Below the pieces are notes generated by a model. That model did not search any database and was not told where the DNA came from. It was given only the letters and a program-made list of their open reading frames with translations. A stretch of 64,000 nt of DNA from Tissierella creatinini. Its GTDB lineage: Bacteria > Bacillota > Clostridia > Tissierellales > Tissierellaceae. The position numbers and the translations under genes were made by a program. The stretch covers positions 85,415 through 149,414 of the forward strand of contig SUSS01000003.1 in assembly GCA_005046945.1 (NCBI GenBank), read 5' to 3'. Shown piece by piece: positions 26,874 through 36,076 of the stretch. Every line of letters starts with the position of its first letter. The stretch's first letter is position 1.

Positions 26874-27801
26874 TGCCTTTGACCCCCTTCTTAAATATTT
26901 TAAACTCAGACTTACCCATTAATCCTGTAGGTTTGTAAACCATTATTAAGAATAGAATCACCGCATATATTACCATTCTTAAATCCGGAATACTTTGTAG
27001 GAATGATGATATAACCGATAGTACTATTGCACCTACAATAGACCCTGTAATAGATCCCATACCTCCAAATACAACTATTACTAATATATCAATTGATTTC
27101 ATAAATCCAAAGGAATCAGGTTTTATGAAATAGAAATAATTTGCATATAAAGCTCCTGCTATACCTGCAAAGAAAGCACCAATTGCAAAGGCTAAAACTT
27201 TATAATACGTAGTGTTTATACCCATTGCCTCTGCTGCTATTTCATTTTCTCTAATGGATATACATGCTCTTCCATGATAGGATTTTATAAAATTGCTAAT
27301 CAATAACACTGTTATTACAGTTATTACAAAAAGCCAAGTCCAATTTGTATATTGTGGAATATCATTAAATCCAATTGCTCCACCAATATAATCTATATTA
27401 AGGGCTAAAATTCTTACTATTTCTCCAAATCCGAGAGTTGCTATCGCAAGATAATCTCCCTTAAGCCTTAAGGTAGGAATCCCTATTATAATACCTGCTA
27501 CTGCAGCAGCTATACCTGCTGCAATGATAGCAACAATGAAGGGTTGTCCAAGCTTTGCAGTAAAAATTGCAGATACATAAGCCCCAATTGCCATAAAGGC
27601 AGCATGACCTAAGGTAAACTGACCTGTAAATCCGGTTATTAGGTTTAAGGAGACCGCTAAAATAATATTTATACCTATTATTATCATATTAAGTTGAATA
27701 TAGGAGTCTATGATTCCGTTAGAGATTAAAACTTGTCCAATTATATAAGCTGCAATCAAGGCAGCTATTGCAATAATACTTTTCTTATTAAAACCTTTCA
27801 T
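26854..27801 (-). CDS. livM: branched-chain amino-acid ABC transporter permease LivM
   Basis: 315 residues with eight or so membrane segments. LivM signatures are LITGFTGQFTLGHAAFMAIGAY, LRLKGDYLAIATLGFGEI and VFGGMGSITGSIVGAIVLS. It pairs with LivH to form the membrane channel and starts 12 bp after livH. Confidence 0.95.
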   Translation of the reverse strand: MKGFNKKSIIAIAALIAAYIIGQVLISNGIIDSYIQLNMIIIGINIILAVSLNLITGFTGQFTLGHAAFMAIGAYVSAIFTAKLGQPFIVAIIAAGIAAAVAGIIIGIPTLRLKGDYLAIATLGFGEIVRILALNIDYIGGAIGFNDIPQYTNWTWLFVITVITVLLISNFIKSYHGRACISIRENEIAAEAMGINTTYYKVLAFAIGAFFAGIAGALYANYFYFIKPDSFGFMKSIDILVIVVFGGMGSITGSIVGAIVLSVISSFLQSIPDLRMVIYAVILFLIMVYKPTGLMGKSEFKIFKKGVKGNVSSKG

Positions 27802-27813
27802 TTAAGCCTCCTC

Positions 27814-28698
27814 CTATACCTTTTCCTTTAAGTTTTTCCCCAACAGGCCAGTAGGCTTAACAAGAAGTATTACTATAAGGATTGCAAAAGCTACAGCATC
27901 CTTGTAGACTGAACCACCAAAAGCACTAACCAATGTTTCTGTTATACCGAGGAAAAAACCTCCAAAAACTGCTCCAGGTATTAAGCCAATTCCGCCAAGT
28001 ACTGCTGCTACGAAGGCTTTCAATCCAGGACCAGCACCCATAAGAGGATTGATTGTATTATAATAAATACCGACAAGAACTCCTGCCGCTCCTGCTAAAG
28101 CTGAACCCATAGCAAATGTGTAGGATATAATCTTATTGACGTTAATACCCATAAGTTCTGCGGCATCTTTATCTAGAGAAACTGCTCTCATAGCCTTACC
28201 GACCTTAGTCTTTTTAACTACAAATTGTAATGTTATCATCAATATTACTGTTATTAAAAAAATATATATATTCTTGGTATCTAGGATTACGTTGCCGTTA
28301 AAAAGATTCAAACGTTGGCTTTCAAGCACTTGAGGGAATGTTCTGGTCTCAGGACCTACAAAATAAACCATAGTATATTGTAAGAATAATGACACACTTA
28401 TTGCAGTTATCAGAATTGCAATTCTTGTAGAATTTCTCATAGGTTTATATGCAATTTTTTCGATTATCATTCCAAGAATACTGCAGACCAACATGGATAT
28501 CAATAATGATGGAATAAATCCTAAGCCTAGAAAGGTAGTTAATGCATATCCAACAAATGCACCTATCATATATATCTCTCCATGGGCAAAGTTTATTAAG
28601 CTTAATATACCGTATACCATCGTATAGCCTAAGGCTATTAAAGCATAAATACTTCCCAAGGATACGCCATTTATTAATTGTTGTATAATTTGTTCCAT
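27814..28698 (-). CDS. livH: branched-chain amino-acid ABC transporter permease LivH
   Basis: 294 residues, a multi-spanning permease with NGVSLGSIYALIALGYTMVY at the start, INFAHGEIYMIGAF, and LGGIGLIPGAVFGGFFLGI near the end. It lies 77 bp after the binding-protein gene, behind a very stable hairpin likely to reduce its expression relative to the binding protein. Confidence 0.95.
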   Translation of the reverse strand: MEQIIQQLINGVSLGSIYALIALGYTMVYGILSLINFAHGEIYMIGAFVGYALTTFLGLGFIPSLLISMLVCSILGMIIEKIAYKPMRNSTRIAILITAISVSLFLQYTMVYFVGPETRTFPQVLESQRLNLFNGNVILDTKNIYIFLITVILMITLQFVVKKTKVGKAMRAVSLDKDAAELMGINVNKIISYTFAMGSALAGAAGVLVGIYYNTINPLMGAGPGLKAFVAAVLGGIGLIPGAVFGGFFLGITETLVSAFGGSVYKDAVAFAILIVILLVKPTGLLGKNLKEKV

Positions 28699-28723
28699 AT
28701 CTTGTAAAATTCCTTTCTATTGA

Positions 28724-28761
28724 ACAATGTCTTTAGAGGGTCACCCCTCTAAAGACATTGT
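28724..28761. terminator. 17-bp perfect hairpin between livK and livH
   Basis: ACAATGTCTTTAGAGGG and CCCTCTAAAGACATTGT are exact complements around TCAC. No T-run follows on the minus strand, so a 3'-end stabiliser or partial attenuator that favours the binding-protein transcript is more likely than full termination. Confidence 0.75.
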
Positions 28762-28775
28762 CATTCTAACTATTT

Positions 28776-29966
28776 TTACTTAGGATCCAACTTCTTCACT
28801 ACTGTTTTTACTCCATCATTCACACCAATTATTGTAATTGATTTAACAGGATTGTGTTTTTCATCGATTGAAAGAACACCGGTAACTCCTTCAAATCCTT
28901 CAGTTGCTTCAAGAGCTGCCTTTAATTTTTCTGAATCAGCTTCTCCTGCTCTCTCAAATGCATCCTTTAAGAAATAAACCATGTCATATCCTAATGCGTT
29001 AAATGAATCTGGTTCTTTACCATATTTAGCTTCGAATGCCTTGTTGAAAGTTACTACATTTTCAGCAGTATCAACTGGTGAATAGTGATTTGAATAATAA
29101 ACATCGCTTAACGCTTCTTTTCCTGCTATTTCAAGCAACTTAGGTGACTCATATCCATCGCCTCCAAGGATTGGAGCATTGATACCAAGTTCTCTAGCTT
29201 GTCTTACTATAAGACCAACTTCTTCATAATATCCTGGTACATAAATAACATCAGGATTTTTTGCTTTAATATTAGTTAGTACTGCTTTAAAATCTGTGTC
29301 TCCTGCTGCATATGCTTCTTCACTTACAACTGTTCCGCCACCTGTAGTGAATGTATCTTTGAAAGCTTTTCCAAGGCCTACAGCATAGTCACTTGTAGTA
29401 TCTCCTAGAATTGCTACATTTTTAGTAGCTAAATCTCCAAGAGCAAATTCTGCCATCACAACTCCTTGCATGGAATCATTAAAACAAGTTTTGAATATAT
29501 ATTCTCTTACATTTCCGTTTGCATCTACTGTAACATCATCTGCTGTAGCTGAAGCGGTAATCAAAGGAATTTTGTTTTGATTAGCAGCCGGGGAAGCAGC
29601 CTTAGTATTTCCTGATGTAGCTGGTCCAAGTAAAGCTAATACTTTATCCCTTGTAGCTAATTTGGTTGATACATTTGCAGCTTCTGTATCTTCTGATTTA
29701 TTATCGGCTACTATTACTTCAAATTGCTTTCCTAATACACCGCCAGCAGCATTGATTTCTTCAAAAGCTAACTGTGCACCATCATTTAAGTTAGTTCCAT
29801 ATGTTGCTACTGCTCCTGAAAGCTCATAGTTAACACCTATTTTTATAGTGTCGCCACCTTCAGAGCCTGTGCTCGTATCTGTACCTGTACCCCCGCCTGA
29901 TGTACACCCTGCCAACAAACTTAGTACCAATACTAATGACAGCATTGCCATAAACTTCTTTTTCAA
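28776..29966 (-). CDS. livK: branched-chain amino-acid binding lipoprotein
   Basis: Extracellular receptor of the importer. The lipobox LSLLAGC ends the signal peptide at about residue 20, followed by a Gly/Ser/Thr-rich linker (GGGTGTDTSTGSEGGD) and a type I periplasmic-binding fold: IKIGVNYELSGAVATYGTNL, LLGPATSGNTKAASPAANQN and GGDGYESPKLLEIAG. I prefer the TTG at 29964-29966, eight bases after AAAGGAG; the in-frame GTG at 29975 overlaps that site. It is the first gene after the T-box leader. Confidence 0.92.
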   Translation of the reverse strand: MKKKFMAMLSLVLVLSLLAGCTSGGGTGTDTSTGSEGGDTIKIGVNYELSGAVATYGTNLNDGAQLAFEEINAAGGVLGKQFEVIVADNKSEDTEAANVSTKLATRDKVLALLGPATSGNTKAASPAANQNKIPLITASATADDVTVDANGNVREYIFKTCFNDSMQGVVMAEFALGDLATKNVAILGDTTSDYAVGLGKAFKDTFTTGGGTVVSEEAYAAGDTDFKAVLTNIKAKNPDVIYVPGYYEEVGLIVRQARELGINAPILGGDGYESPKLLEIAGKEALSDVYYSNHYSPVDTAENVVTFNKAFEAKYGKEPDSFNALGYDMVYFLKDAFERAGEADSEKLKAALEATEGFEGVTGVLSIDEKHNPVKSITIIGVNDGVKTVVKKLDPK

Positions 29967-30040
29967 ATTTAACACTCCTTTAATATTTTTTTTGTAATTT
30001 TTACTTAATAATTTGACTATGCATCTATGTAGAGGGTAAT

Positions 30041-30300
30041 AAAAAAGCCTCTACATGCTTCTTATACATGTAGAGGCATATAATATGCGACACCACTCTA
30101 CTCATAATTATCTCACGATAATTACCTCATTAGGTTCTTAAGAACACACTCTTAAACCATAGCCTTATAACGGGGCCTGCCGTTATGACCTACTTTATTC
30201 AGCCATACAACTCCGAAGTGAGAGTTCCCTATCCAATCACGGCTGATTCTCAGCATTATCAGCTCTCTGTACTAGATTTCTTAATAGTTCACGTCTTCAT
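30041..30300 (-). ncRNA. T-box leader of the liv operon
   Basis: On the minus strand it has the stem I motif AGAGAGCTGATAATGCTGAGA (30251-30285 region), the AGTAGG that follows a specifier loop, a T-box sequence GAGTGGTGTCGCA (about 30087-30100), and a terminator in which GCCTCTACATG pairs with CATGTAGAGGC, followed by six Ts (30041-30077). The codon next to AGTAGG reads ATA (isoleucine) if one A is skipped, consistent with a branched-chain transporter. Uncharged tRNA binding would favour the antiterminator and switch the operon on. Confidence 0.88.
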
Positions 30301-30348
30301 CATTGCTTTAATTATGAAATCAATTTGCAAGTGTTTTAACATTTATTA

Positions 30349-30377
30349 AATATAGCATGTGGCCCCTTTAAAGTCAA
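30349..30377 (-). promoter_or_regulatory. promoter of the liv T-box transcript
   Basis: On the minus strand, TTGACT at 30377-30372 and TATATT at 30354-30349 are 17 bp apart, a sigma-A-type promoter placed about 40-50 bp upstream of the T-box stem I. Confidence 0.8.
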
Positions 30378-30540
30378 TAGATTTTAGAAATAATTCTTAT
30401 TTGAAAATTTCAAATAATGCATAATTCAACTAAATCAGTTGTGTTAAATAGCAATTATCGAACCACTAGGCAAGCCTATCAGCAGTATATTTTTTTCTTA
30501 TTAGCTGAAAATAATGACAACAAAATATATCGAGGTGATT

Positions 30541-30597
30541 ATGGATTATGTTAATATATACCTATATATTGGCATAGGAGTGAGCTTATGGACTTAA
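30541..30597 (+). CDS. 18-residue leader ORF overlapping the aminopeptidase start
   Basis: ATG at 30541 follows a strong GAGGTGATT site, and the ORF encodes a hydrophobic 18-residue peptide (MDYVNIYLYIGIGVSLWT). Its stop TAA (30595-30597) lies ten bases inside the next gene, whose ATG is at 30588, so the two reading frames overlap out of frame. This is the layout of a translationally coupled leader peptide, or of a small membrane peptide. Coding status is inferred only from the ribosome site and the overlap. Confidence 0.45.
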   Translation: MDYVNIYLYIGIGVSLWT

Positions 30598-31817
30598 ATA
30601 AGAATTTAGAAAAGTATGCAGAACTAGCAGTAAGAACAGGCATAAATCTTAAGGAGGGTGAAGGTTTAATTATTGCAGGTAATCTGGATACCCTTCCTCT
30701 TGCAAGAAAGGTTATGGAAAAAGCCTATGAGGCAGGAGCAAAGCACGTCGAATTTCAGTTTAACGATGATGAAATGATACTAATTCGTTACAACAAGGGA
30801 AAGGACTTTGTATTCGATAACTACCCAAAATGGAAAGTGGATGCATTAGAGGCAATGTATAAAGATAACTATCACCACTTATTTATAAACGCACCTGATC
30901 CAGAGCTATTGAAAAATATTGACGGAAAACTTGTAGCAAGAAGTCAGAAAGCTGCATCCCTAGCTTCAGCACCAATCATGCAGTATAGGATGACTGGTTT
31001 TACTAAATGGACCATTATTGCTATGCCTTCTCTTCCTTGGGCTAGGTCTGTGTTTCCCGAATTAAGCGATGCAGAAGCCATTGAAAAACTTTGGGAAAAG
31101 GTCTTTGAAGCCACAAGAGTAGATCAAGAGGATCCTATTAAGGCTTGGGAAGAACACGATAAGAATCTTAAGAAATATAAAAGCTATTTAAATGAAAAGC
31201 AATTTGACAAGCTAGTATTAAAAGGACCTGGCACGGATTTAGAAGTATATTTGGCGGAAGGTCACCTTTGGATGGGAGGCTCAAAGGAAAGCCAAAAAGG
31301 CGATTCCTATGTAGCAAACATACCAACGGAAGAGGTCTTTACTACACCTCATAGACTTAAAGTCAATGGAAAAATAAAAGCCACAAAGCCATTGAGCCTA
31401 AATGGTAAACTAGTAGATAACTTTGGTTTCGAATTTAAAGATGGTAAGGCAGTAGATTTCTATGCCGAAAAAGGCTATGAAGTCTTAGAAAAACATATGG
31501 AAAATGATGAGGGAGCTAGGTTTTTAGGAGAAATAGCCTTAGTTCCAGATGATTCTCCTATATCAAATACAGGCATACTTTTTAACAATACCTTATTTGA
31601 CGAAAATGCATCCTGTCACGTAGCCCTAGGTAGAGCATATGCTTACGCAATGAGGGATGGGTCTAAATCTACTCAAGAAGAACTATCTGAAAGAGGAGCT
31701 AATTACAGTTTGATTCATACAGATTTTATGGTAGGAGGCCCAGAACTAGAAATAACCGCCTACGAGAAAGACGGAACTCAGGTTAAGCTATTCGAAAAAG
31801 GCAATTGGACATTTTAA
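30588..31817 (+). CDS. aminopeptidase, M29 family (AmpS/PepS type)
   Basis: Cobalt/zinc metallo-aminopeptidase that removes N-terminal residues from peptides. 409 residues. The N-terminal domain has ELAVRTGINLKEGEGL; the C-terminal metal site includes TDLEVYLAEGHLWMGG, NIPTEEVFTTPHR, the ligand-rich FLGEIALVPDDSPI, and CHVALGRAYAYAM through SLIHTDFMVGGPELEI. Start AGGAGTGAGCTT-ATG. It is alone on the plus strand between minus-strand operons and fits peptide catabolism. Confidence 0.95.
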   Translation: MDLNKNLEKYAELAVRTGINLKEGEGLIIAGNLDTLPLARKVMEKAYEAGAKHVEFQFNDDEMILIRYNKGKDFVFDNYPKWKVDALEAMYKDNYHHLFINAPDPELLKNIDGKLVARSQKAASLASAPIMQYRMTGFTKWTIIAMPSLPWARSVFPELSDAEAIEKLWEKVFEATRVDQEDPIKAWEEHDKNLKKYKSYLNEKQFDKLVLKGPGTDLEVYLAEGHLWMGGSKESQKGDSYVANIPTEEVFTTPHRLKVNGKIKATKPLSLNGKLVDNFGFEFKDGKAVDFYAEKGYEVLEKHMENDEGARFLGEIALVPDDSPISNTGILFNNTLFDENASCHVALGRAYAYAMRDGSKSTQEELSERGANYSLIHTDFMVGGPELEITAYEKDGTQVKLFEKGNWTF

Positions 31818-31844
31818 AGGGGATATCACCATCCCCTTTAAAAC
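31812..31844. terminator. convergent terminator
   Basis: TTTAAAGGGGAT pairs with ATCCCCTTTAAA between the aminopeptidase and the converging TPM gene. Short A/T runs on both sides allow two-way use. Confidence 0.65.
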
Positions 31845-32662
31845 TTTCTCCCTCCACCTCCGTGGGTTCTTCCACTGGAAGACCTATGAGTTGTACTTCT
31901 GCCACCTCCTGAAGACCCTCCTCCTTTTGGAGGTCTTGGGATTATTCTGTGGGTTACAATGCTATCTATTAATCGATCCTCTCCCGGCACTACATTTACT
32001 ATGCTATTATTTCTATAGGAAAATGGATTCCCGGGATTTCTTAGCTTATAACTTGATTTAGTACTTCCATAGAAGATTCCTCCTGTTGCAGTTCCTCCAA
32101 CCAATCCTATTAGCATATCAAAAATGGTTATTCTATTTGGCTCTTTTTCATCCGCACTATATTGATTGGAAGGAATACCCGCTTCAAGATATTGGCGGGT
32201 TTTTCTTAAAAACCCCTGACTTGCTCCATAATAATCTCCATCTCCAAGCCCCGAATCGAAGACCTCATCTAAGACACCTTCTATTCTTTGGTCTGTTAAA
32301 TATCTGATACCAAGTCCTGAAGTGGATATAAATGCTTCTCTATTATCCATATCTATTAAGAATAATATCCCATCATAATCAGGTCCTTGACCAAAACCAT
32401 TATAATCAAAGTAGTCATCTGCATATTCCATAGAGGATTTTCCACCTGTATCATTCGTTGTAGTTATGACTATGTCCATATTATATGCTTCCGACAAGTC
32501 ATTGGCTTCAGTCTCCAAAGATACCCTTTCCTCGCTAGAAAATAATCCCGCTTCGTCGAAAACTAGTTCCTTGAAAGCCCCTACTACTATGGAATTAAAA
32601 AGGAAAAGCACAATAAATAAGGTAATCACAATAAACCTTCTGTAAATATTTTTAATTACCAT
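31838..32662 (-). CDS. TPM-domain protein (YgcG/YdjH type)
   Basis: 274 residues with an N-terminal signal or anchor helix (about 9-29), then a TPM domain (VFDEAGLFSSEERVSLETEA, IVITTTNDTGGKSSMEYADD, DGILFLIDMDNREAFISTSG). It ends in a low-complexity Gly/Ser/His tail (GGGSSGGGRSTTHRSS, GGGGRKF) typical of YgcG-like proteins. It overlaps the preceding zinc-ribbon gene by seven bases. In B. subtilis a TPM protein (YdjH) sits with YdjG and YdjI in the pspA operon, matching this gene trio. Confidence 0.88.
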   Translation of the reverse strand: MVIKNIYRRFIVITLFIVLFLFNSIVVGAFKELVFDEAGLFSSEERVSLETEANDLSEAYNMDIVITTTNDTGGKSSMEYADDYFDYNGFGQGPDYDGILFLIDMDNREAFISTSGLGIRYLTDQRIEGVLDEVFDSGLGDGDYYGASQGFLRKTRQYLEAGIPSNQYSADEKEPNRITIFDMLIGLVGGTATGGIFYGSTKSSYKLRNPGNPFSYRNNSIVNVVPGEDRLIDSIVTHRIIPRPPKGGGSSGGGRSTTHRSSSGRTHGGGGRKF

Positions 32663-33726
32663 ATAAGGATCCCTCCCAGTAGAAGCAAAAGAAACGTTGC
32701 TGCGAATATGATTCCAAAGGCAGAGCCCAATCTCTTATTGCTAAGAGGAAGTTCTCCATAGGACTTTCCAGTCTGGCCGTTTACAGCGAATACATAAGTT
32801 TTCCCCTGGTATTTATATGTCAATATCCATGCAGGAAGAAGGGTGTAGTTCCACTCCTTATCCTTGATTTCAATACCATCCCTTATGACATCTACTTTAT
32901 CATAACCGCTTACCAAGTCATTGATCATATAGGTATAGTATCTATTGATTTGACCCTCAATCATAGGCTCAGCTTCTTCCTTGGTAATATCATACTGTTC
33001 TGCAAAAAATCCAGAGAGATAGGGCATAGAAAAATCTACGGTTTCACTTTCTCTATAGGGCAGAATTCCGTTTAAGAGAGACTTATCTATTTTAGTAAAG
33101 GCAACTTCTCCTACATTGTTTAAATCCAATTCCCCTTGACGGACAATTTCATACTTCTTAGTTTCCGTATATTCCATATCTCCTGTTCTCCACACCCTAA
33201 TGTTTTTTCCTTCCCCCAAATAGTCTACTTGAGCCTTAGTGTCTACCCACCAATAGGGCAAATACACACCTGTAATCTTCTCAAGCTGAGATGATGAAGT
33301 GAAGTCCTTTGGTACGAATTTCTTGTTCCCAGCCCATTTCAAAAAACTAGATTTAGCTTTTTCCTTATCTATTGCAAAAGGGATCATCTTCTTTGGCTTA
33401 AATTCGCCTTCAAGTCTACCAGACAGTATAACAGGGTTATGGCAGTAATAGCAAAAGGTTGCAGTTGTAGTATCATCGGTTACTACCTGGGCTCCACAGC
33501 TATTACAGGTATAGGACTGAAGATGTGCTTCATCTACATCATGTTTATGAAGGACTTCTTCTTGAGTAGAATGTGTATCTTCCGATTTTTCATCATCTTT
33601 ATATAAATTAGCAATTTCCTCTTCACTATATTCACTTAAACAATAATCACATTTAAACTTCTTTAGTTCAGGCTTAAAATGTATGCCTGCACCACAGCTA
33701 GGGCATTTGTAACTAGTAGTCCCCAT
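32656..33726 (-). CDS. zinc-ribbon membrane protein (YdjG-like)
   Basis: 356 residues. Two zinc ribbons open the protein: CPSCGAG...CDYC (about 8-31) and CNSCGAQ...CYYCHNP (about 74-97). A long globular region follows (FKPKKMIPFAIDKEKAKSSF, ITGVYLPYWWVD), and a C-terminal membrane helix (FGIIFAATFLLLLLGGILIW) ends the protein. It lies between the SPFH gene and the TPM gene, 15 bp and -7 bp away. The role is probably assembly of a membrane-stress complex, inferred from the B. subtilis YdjGHI parallel. Confidence 0.85.
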   Translation of the reverse strand: MGTTSYKCPSCGAGIHFKPELKKFKCDYCLSEYSEEEIANLYKDDEKSEDTHSTQEEVLHKHDVDEAHLQSYTCNSCGAQVVTDDTTTATFCYYCHNPVILSGRLEGEFKPKKMIPFAIDKEKAKSSFLKWAGNKKFVPKDFTSSSQLEKITGVYLPYWWVDTKAQVDYLGEGKNIRVWRTGDMEYTETKKYEIVRQGELDLNNVGEVAFTKIDKSLLNGILPYRESETVDFSMPYLSGFFAEQYDITKEEAEPMIEGQINRYYTYMINDLVSGYDKVDVIRDGIEIKDKEWNYTLLPAWILTYKYQGKTYVFAVNGQTGKSYGELPLSNKRLGSAFGIIFAATFLLLLLGGILIW

Positions 33727-33741
33727 AATTCACCCCTCATT

Positions 33742-34944
33742 CTAGAACTTATTACCACATTCCGGACAGAACTTTGGAATTTCTCCTTCAGGAGTATATC
33801 CACAATTGGAGCATGAAGTTTTAACCGCTCTCTTAGTTCCACATTCAGAGCAGAATTTGCCCGTATTTTTTGCCCCGCACTCAGTACAGAACCACTCATC
33901 ATTATTTTTAGCAGGCTTATCCTCGGCTTTTCTATTTCTTTCCTCTTCCATCTGCTTCTGATTTGATGCAGATGCCGCCCCCATAAATCCTCCTGAAGTT
34001 TGCATTCCCATGCCCATACCCATAAAGGTTTGAGCTGCTCCACCTTCATTGGAACCTGCAGCCTCAATTCCTCTAGCTATAGATCCTTGCACATAACCTT
34101 CACGTACACTTGGATCTCCAAGCATGGCCCCCTTATTTCTCATATTTATTAATTCCTTAGATTCATCATCATAGGATATGCTGGATATTCCAACGGATTG
34201 GACTTCAATTCCTCTTTGCTTCTTCCATTCCTCATCCAGGATGTCGGCCATATACTTGCTTAGCTCTCTGCCCTTAGATGCAACATGGGAAATTCTAATT
34301 CCATCTATGGACATTTGATTCATGGCAGACTGAAGGGCTTCAAGGAATTCCGATAGATATTGTTCGTTTATATCCTGAATCTCTACTTTTGTCTCGTTTC
34401 TAGGAATAGCTTCCTTATAGAATAAAAGGGGATCTGTAATTTTAATGGAATAAGTTCCATGAGTTCTTAAGAAGAGCTCTGAATTATAGAAATCATCAAA
34501 GTAGTTCAATGGATTTGGAGTTCCAAACTTAATACCCTTAATTTCTTGTAAATTTATATAGAACACCTTCTGCGAAGTGGGAGTTACTCCTCCAAATTTA
34601 ATCCTTTCAAAGGATTCCTTTAGCGCTTCCTTAAAGGTTCCGTTAAAAAGAGAGGGTAAAGATGAATCATCCACCTTATAATAGCCCTCTTCAGCAGTAT
34701 AATCTACAACCTTACCACCATCTATAAGCATCATAAACTGATTAGGATAAACATGTATAATCGAGCCATTTGATATAGTATCAACTGTTCCCTTCCTATT
34801 GGATCCCCTTCTATCATCTTTTCTAACCATAACTCCAGAGGTGAAAACCGTATTGTCCCCCATATCATCAGGCTCTATTACCTCAAGCCAAGAATCTGCT
34901 AGAGAACCACCAATAGAACTACCTATAGCTTTAATTAGACCCAT
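33742..34944 (-). CDS. SPFH-domain protein with C-terminal zinc ribbons (YdjI-like)
   Basis: 400 residues. The SPFH/virion-core-like domain spans about 1-270 (MGLIKAIGSSIGGSLADSWL, FTSGVMVRKDDRRGSNRKGT, GTYSIKITDPLLFY, WKKQRGIEVQSVGISSI). A Gly/Met-rich stretch (FMGMGMGMQTSGGFMG) and a charged coil follow, then two zinc ribbons (CTECGAKNTGKFCSECG and CSNCGYTPEGEIPKFCPECG). First gene of the three-gene operon, with an AGGAGG site. No PspA is adjacent, unlike in Bacillus. Confidence 0.88.
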   Translation of the reverse strand: MGLIKAIGSSIGGSLADSWLEVIEPDDMGDNTVFTSGVMVRKDDRRGSNRKGTVDTISNGSIIHVYPNQFMMLIDGGKVVDYTAEEGYYKVDDSSLPSLFNGTFKEALKESFERIKFGGVTPTSQKVFYINLQEIKGIKFGTPNPLNYFDDFYNSELFLRTHGTYSIKITDPLLFYKEAIPRNETKVEIQDINEQYLSEFLEALQSAMNQMSIDGIRISHVASKGRELSKYMADILDEEWKKQRGIEVQSVGISSISYDDESKELINMRNKGAMLGDPSVREGYVQGSIARGIEAAGSNEGGAAQTFMGMGMGMQTSGGFMGAASASNQKQMEEERNRKAEDKPAKNNDEWFCTECGAKNTGKFCSECGTKRAVKTSCSNCGYTPEGEIPKFCPECGNKF

Positions 34945-35193
34945 ATAAAAACCTCCTAGTATTTAAATATTTTCACTTGAACACTATTAATCTATACTAA
35001 TATTTTATACCCACTTGAAAGATTTTAAATAAGTATTAAATATTAAATCCGAACTTTAAGTAAAGGTAGAAGAAGTAATAGCCCTAGTATTATGCTTATA
35101 TGTATTAATAAAATATATCTCCTTCCTATTAGCTAAACAATCCCCTACCCCAAGTACTAAGCAAGCATAAAAAGCAATATAGAAAAGTAAAAT

Positions 35194-35231
35194 AAAAAGG
35201 ACTTATGGGCCGGTTAGCTTATAAGTCCTTT
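35194..35231 (-). terminator. terminator overlapping the J-domain gene's 3' end
   Basis: AAAGGACTTAT, which lies inside the last codons, pairs with ATAAGTCCTTTTT; the stop codon sits in the loop. A T-run follows on the minus strand. Confidence 0.75.
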
Positions 35232-36002
35232 ATACCTCTCAATATTATCATCGTTTAAGAATTCGTAAGCATCGTTAATTTGCTGAAACTTTCTTGTAGC
35301 ATCAGGAGCTCTATTAATATCAGGATGATACTCCTTAGCTTTCTTTCTATAGGCAAGCTTAATTTGATATTTATCCGCCCTATAATCTACTCCAAGGAGA
35401 TTACAACTCTCCTCGTACTTACTCTTAAATTCTGTTGTTGGATTTACATAGGTTTGCCCACCATAGCCTCCACTTTGACCATTTCCCCAATATCCACCTG
35501 ATCTTTGGGAGTTCTGATAGTCATTCCACTGTCTAAATCTTTCTTCCCACTGTTTTTGTTGTTCATATTGTCTTTGTTGATGCTCTTTTCTAATTCTTTC
35601 CTCTTCCATCTTTTTATACTTTCTACCATACTCATTGAATGTATTGAATGTAGATTTCTTACCTTTCCTTAGAGAATCAGCACGATCATATAAAAATTCA
35701 GTTACCATGTACTTTATATATTTCAAAAAGCTTACAAACTGCTTTCCAAGAATAGGGAATATTATAAAGAACAAGATTATTAGTAAAGTTACCGGATTAA
35801 GTAACAACGCTATGCCAATGGGTCCCATCATCACTAAAAACAAACATCCTCCAGCACCTAATAAAGCTATTAATCCTCTTGCCAATCCGGAAACAATAGA
35901 AACAGTTAAATCTACTATTTTTATAAAAAAATCCAGAACAAAAGATATGCCCTCTGTAATCCAATATAGTATTTCACCGCTTGTTTTTTTAATTATATTC
36001 AT
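35214..36002 (-). CDS. membrane protein with C-terminal J domain
   Basis: 262 residues. Membrane segments lie at about 15-35, 40-65 and 70-95, followed by a highly charged, Gln-rich coiled region (about 115-170), a Gly/Tyr-rich linker ([14 protein letters not shown]) and a J domain at about 198-255 with an intact HPD motif (KEYHPDINR). J domains recruit and stimulate DnaK, so this is a membrane-tethered DnaK co-chaperone by inference. No zinc-finger or substrate domain of DnaJ is present. It is the gene transcribed just before the SPFH operon, with about 270 bp between them. Confidence 0.85.
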   Translation of the reverse strand: MNIIKKTSGEILYWITEGISFVLDFFIKIVDLTVSIVSGLARGLIALLGAGGCLFLVMMGPIGIALLLNPVTLLIILFFIIFPILGKQFVSFLKYIKYMVTEFLYDRADSLRKGKKSTFNTFNEYGRKYKKMEEERIRKEHQQRQYEQQKQWEERFRQWNDYQNSQRSGGYWGNGQSGGYGGQTYVNPTTEFKSKYEESCNLLGVDYRADKYQIKLAYRKKAKEYHPDINRAPDATRKFQQINDAYEFLNDDNIERYKGLIS

Positions 36003-36076
36003 AGTTTGCTCCTCTATATAAGTATCATATATATATTATCAAAAATTTAATTAGATTAATACCTATTTCACAAAAG

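Noticed and set aside
30000-30340. Protein-coding gene between livK and the aminopeptidase
   Set aside because: No ORF with a ribosome site exists on the minus strand; the conserved blocks are those of a T-box RNA.
33663-34067. 134-codon minus-strand ORF inside the SPFH gene region
   Set aside because: It is an alternative frame of the SPFH gene's zinc-ribbon end; the SPFH frame has clear domains.
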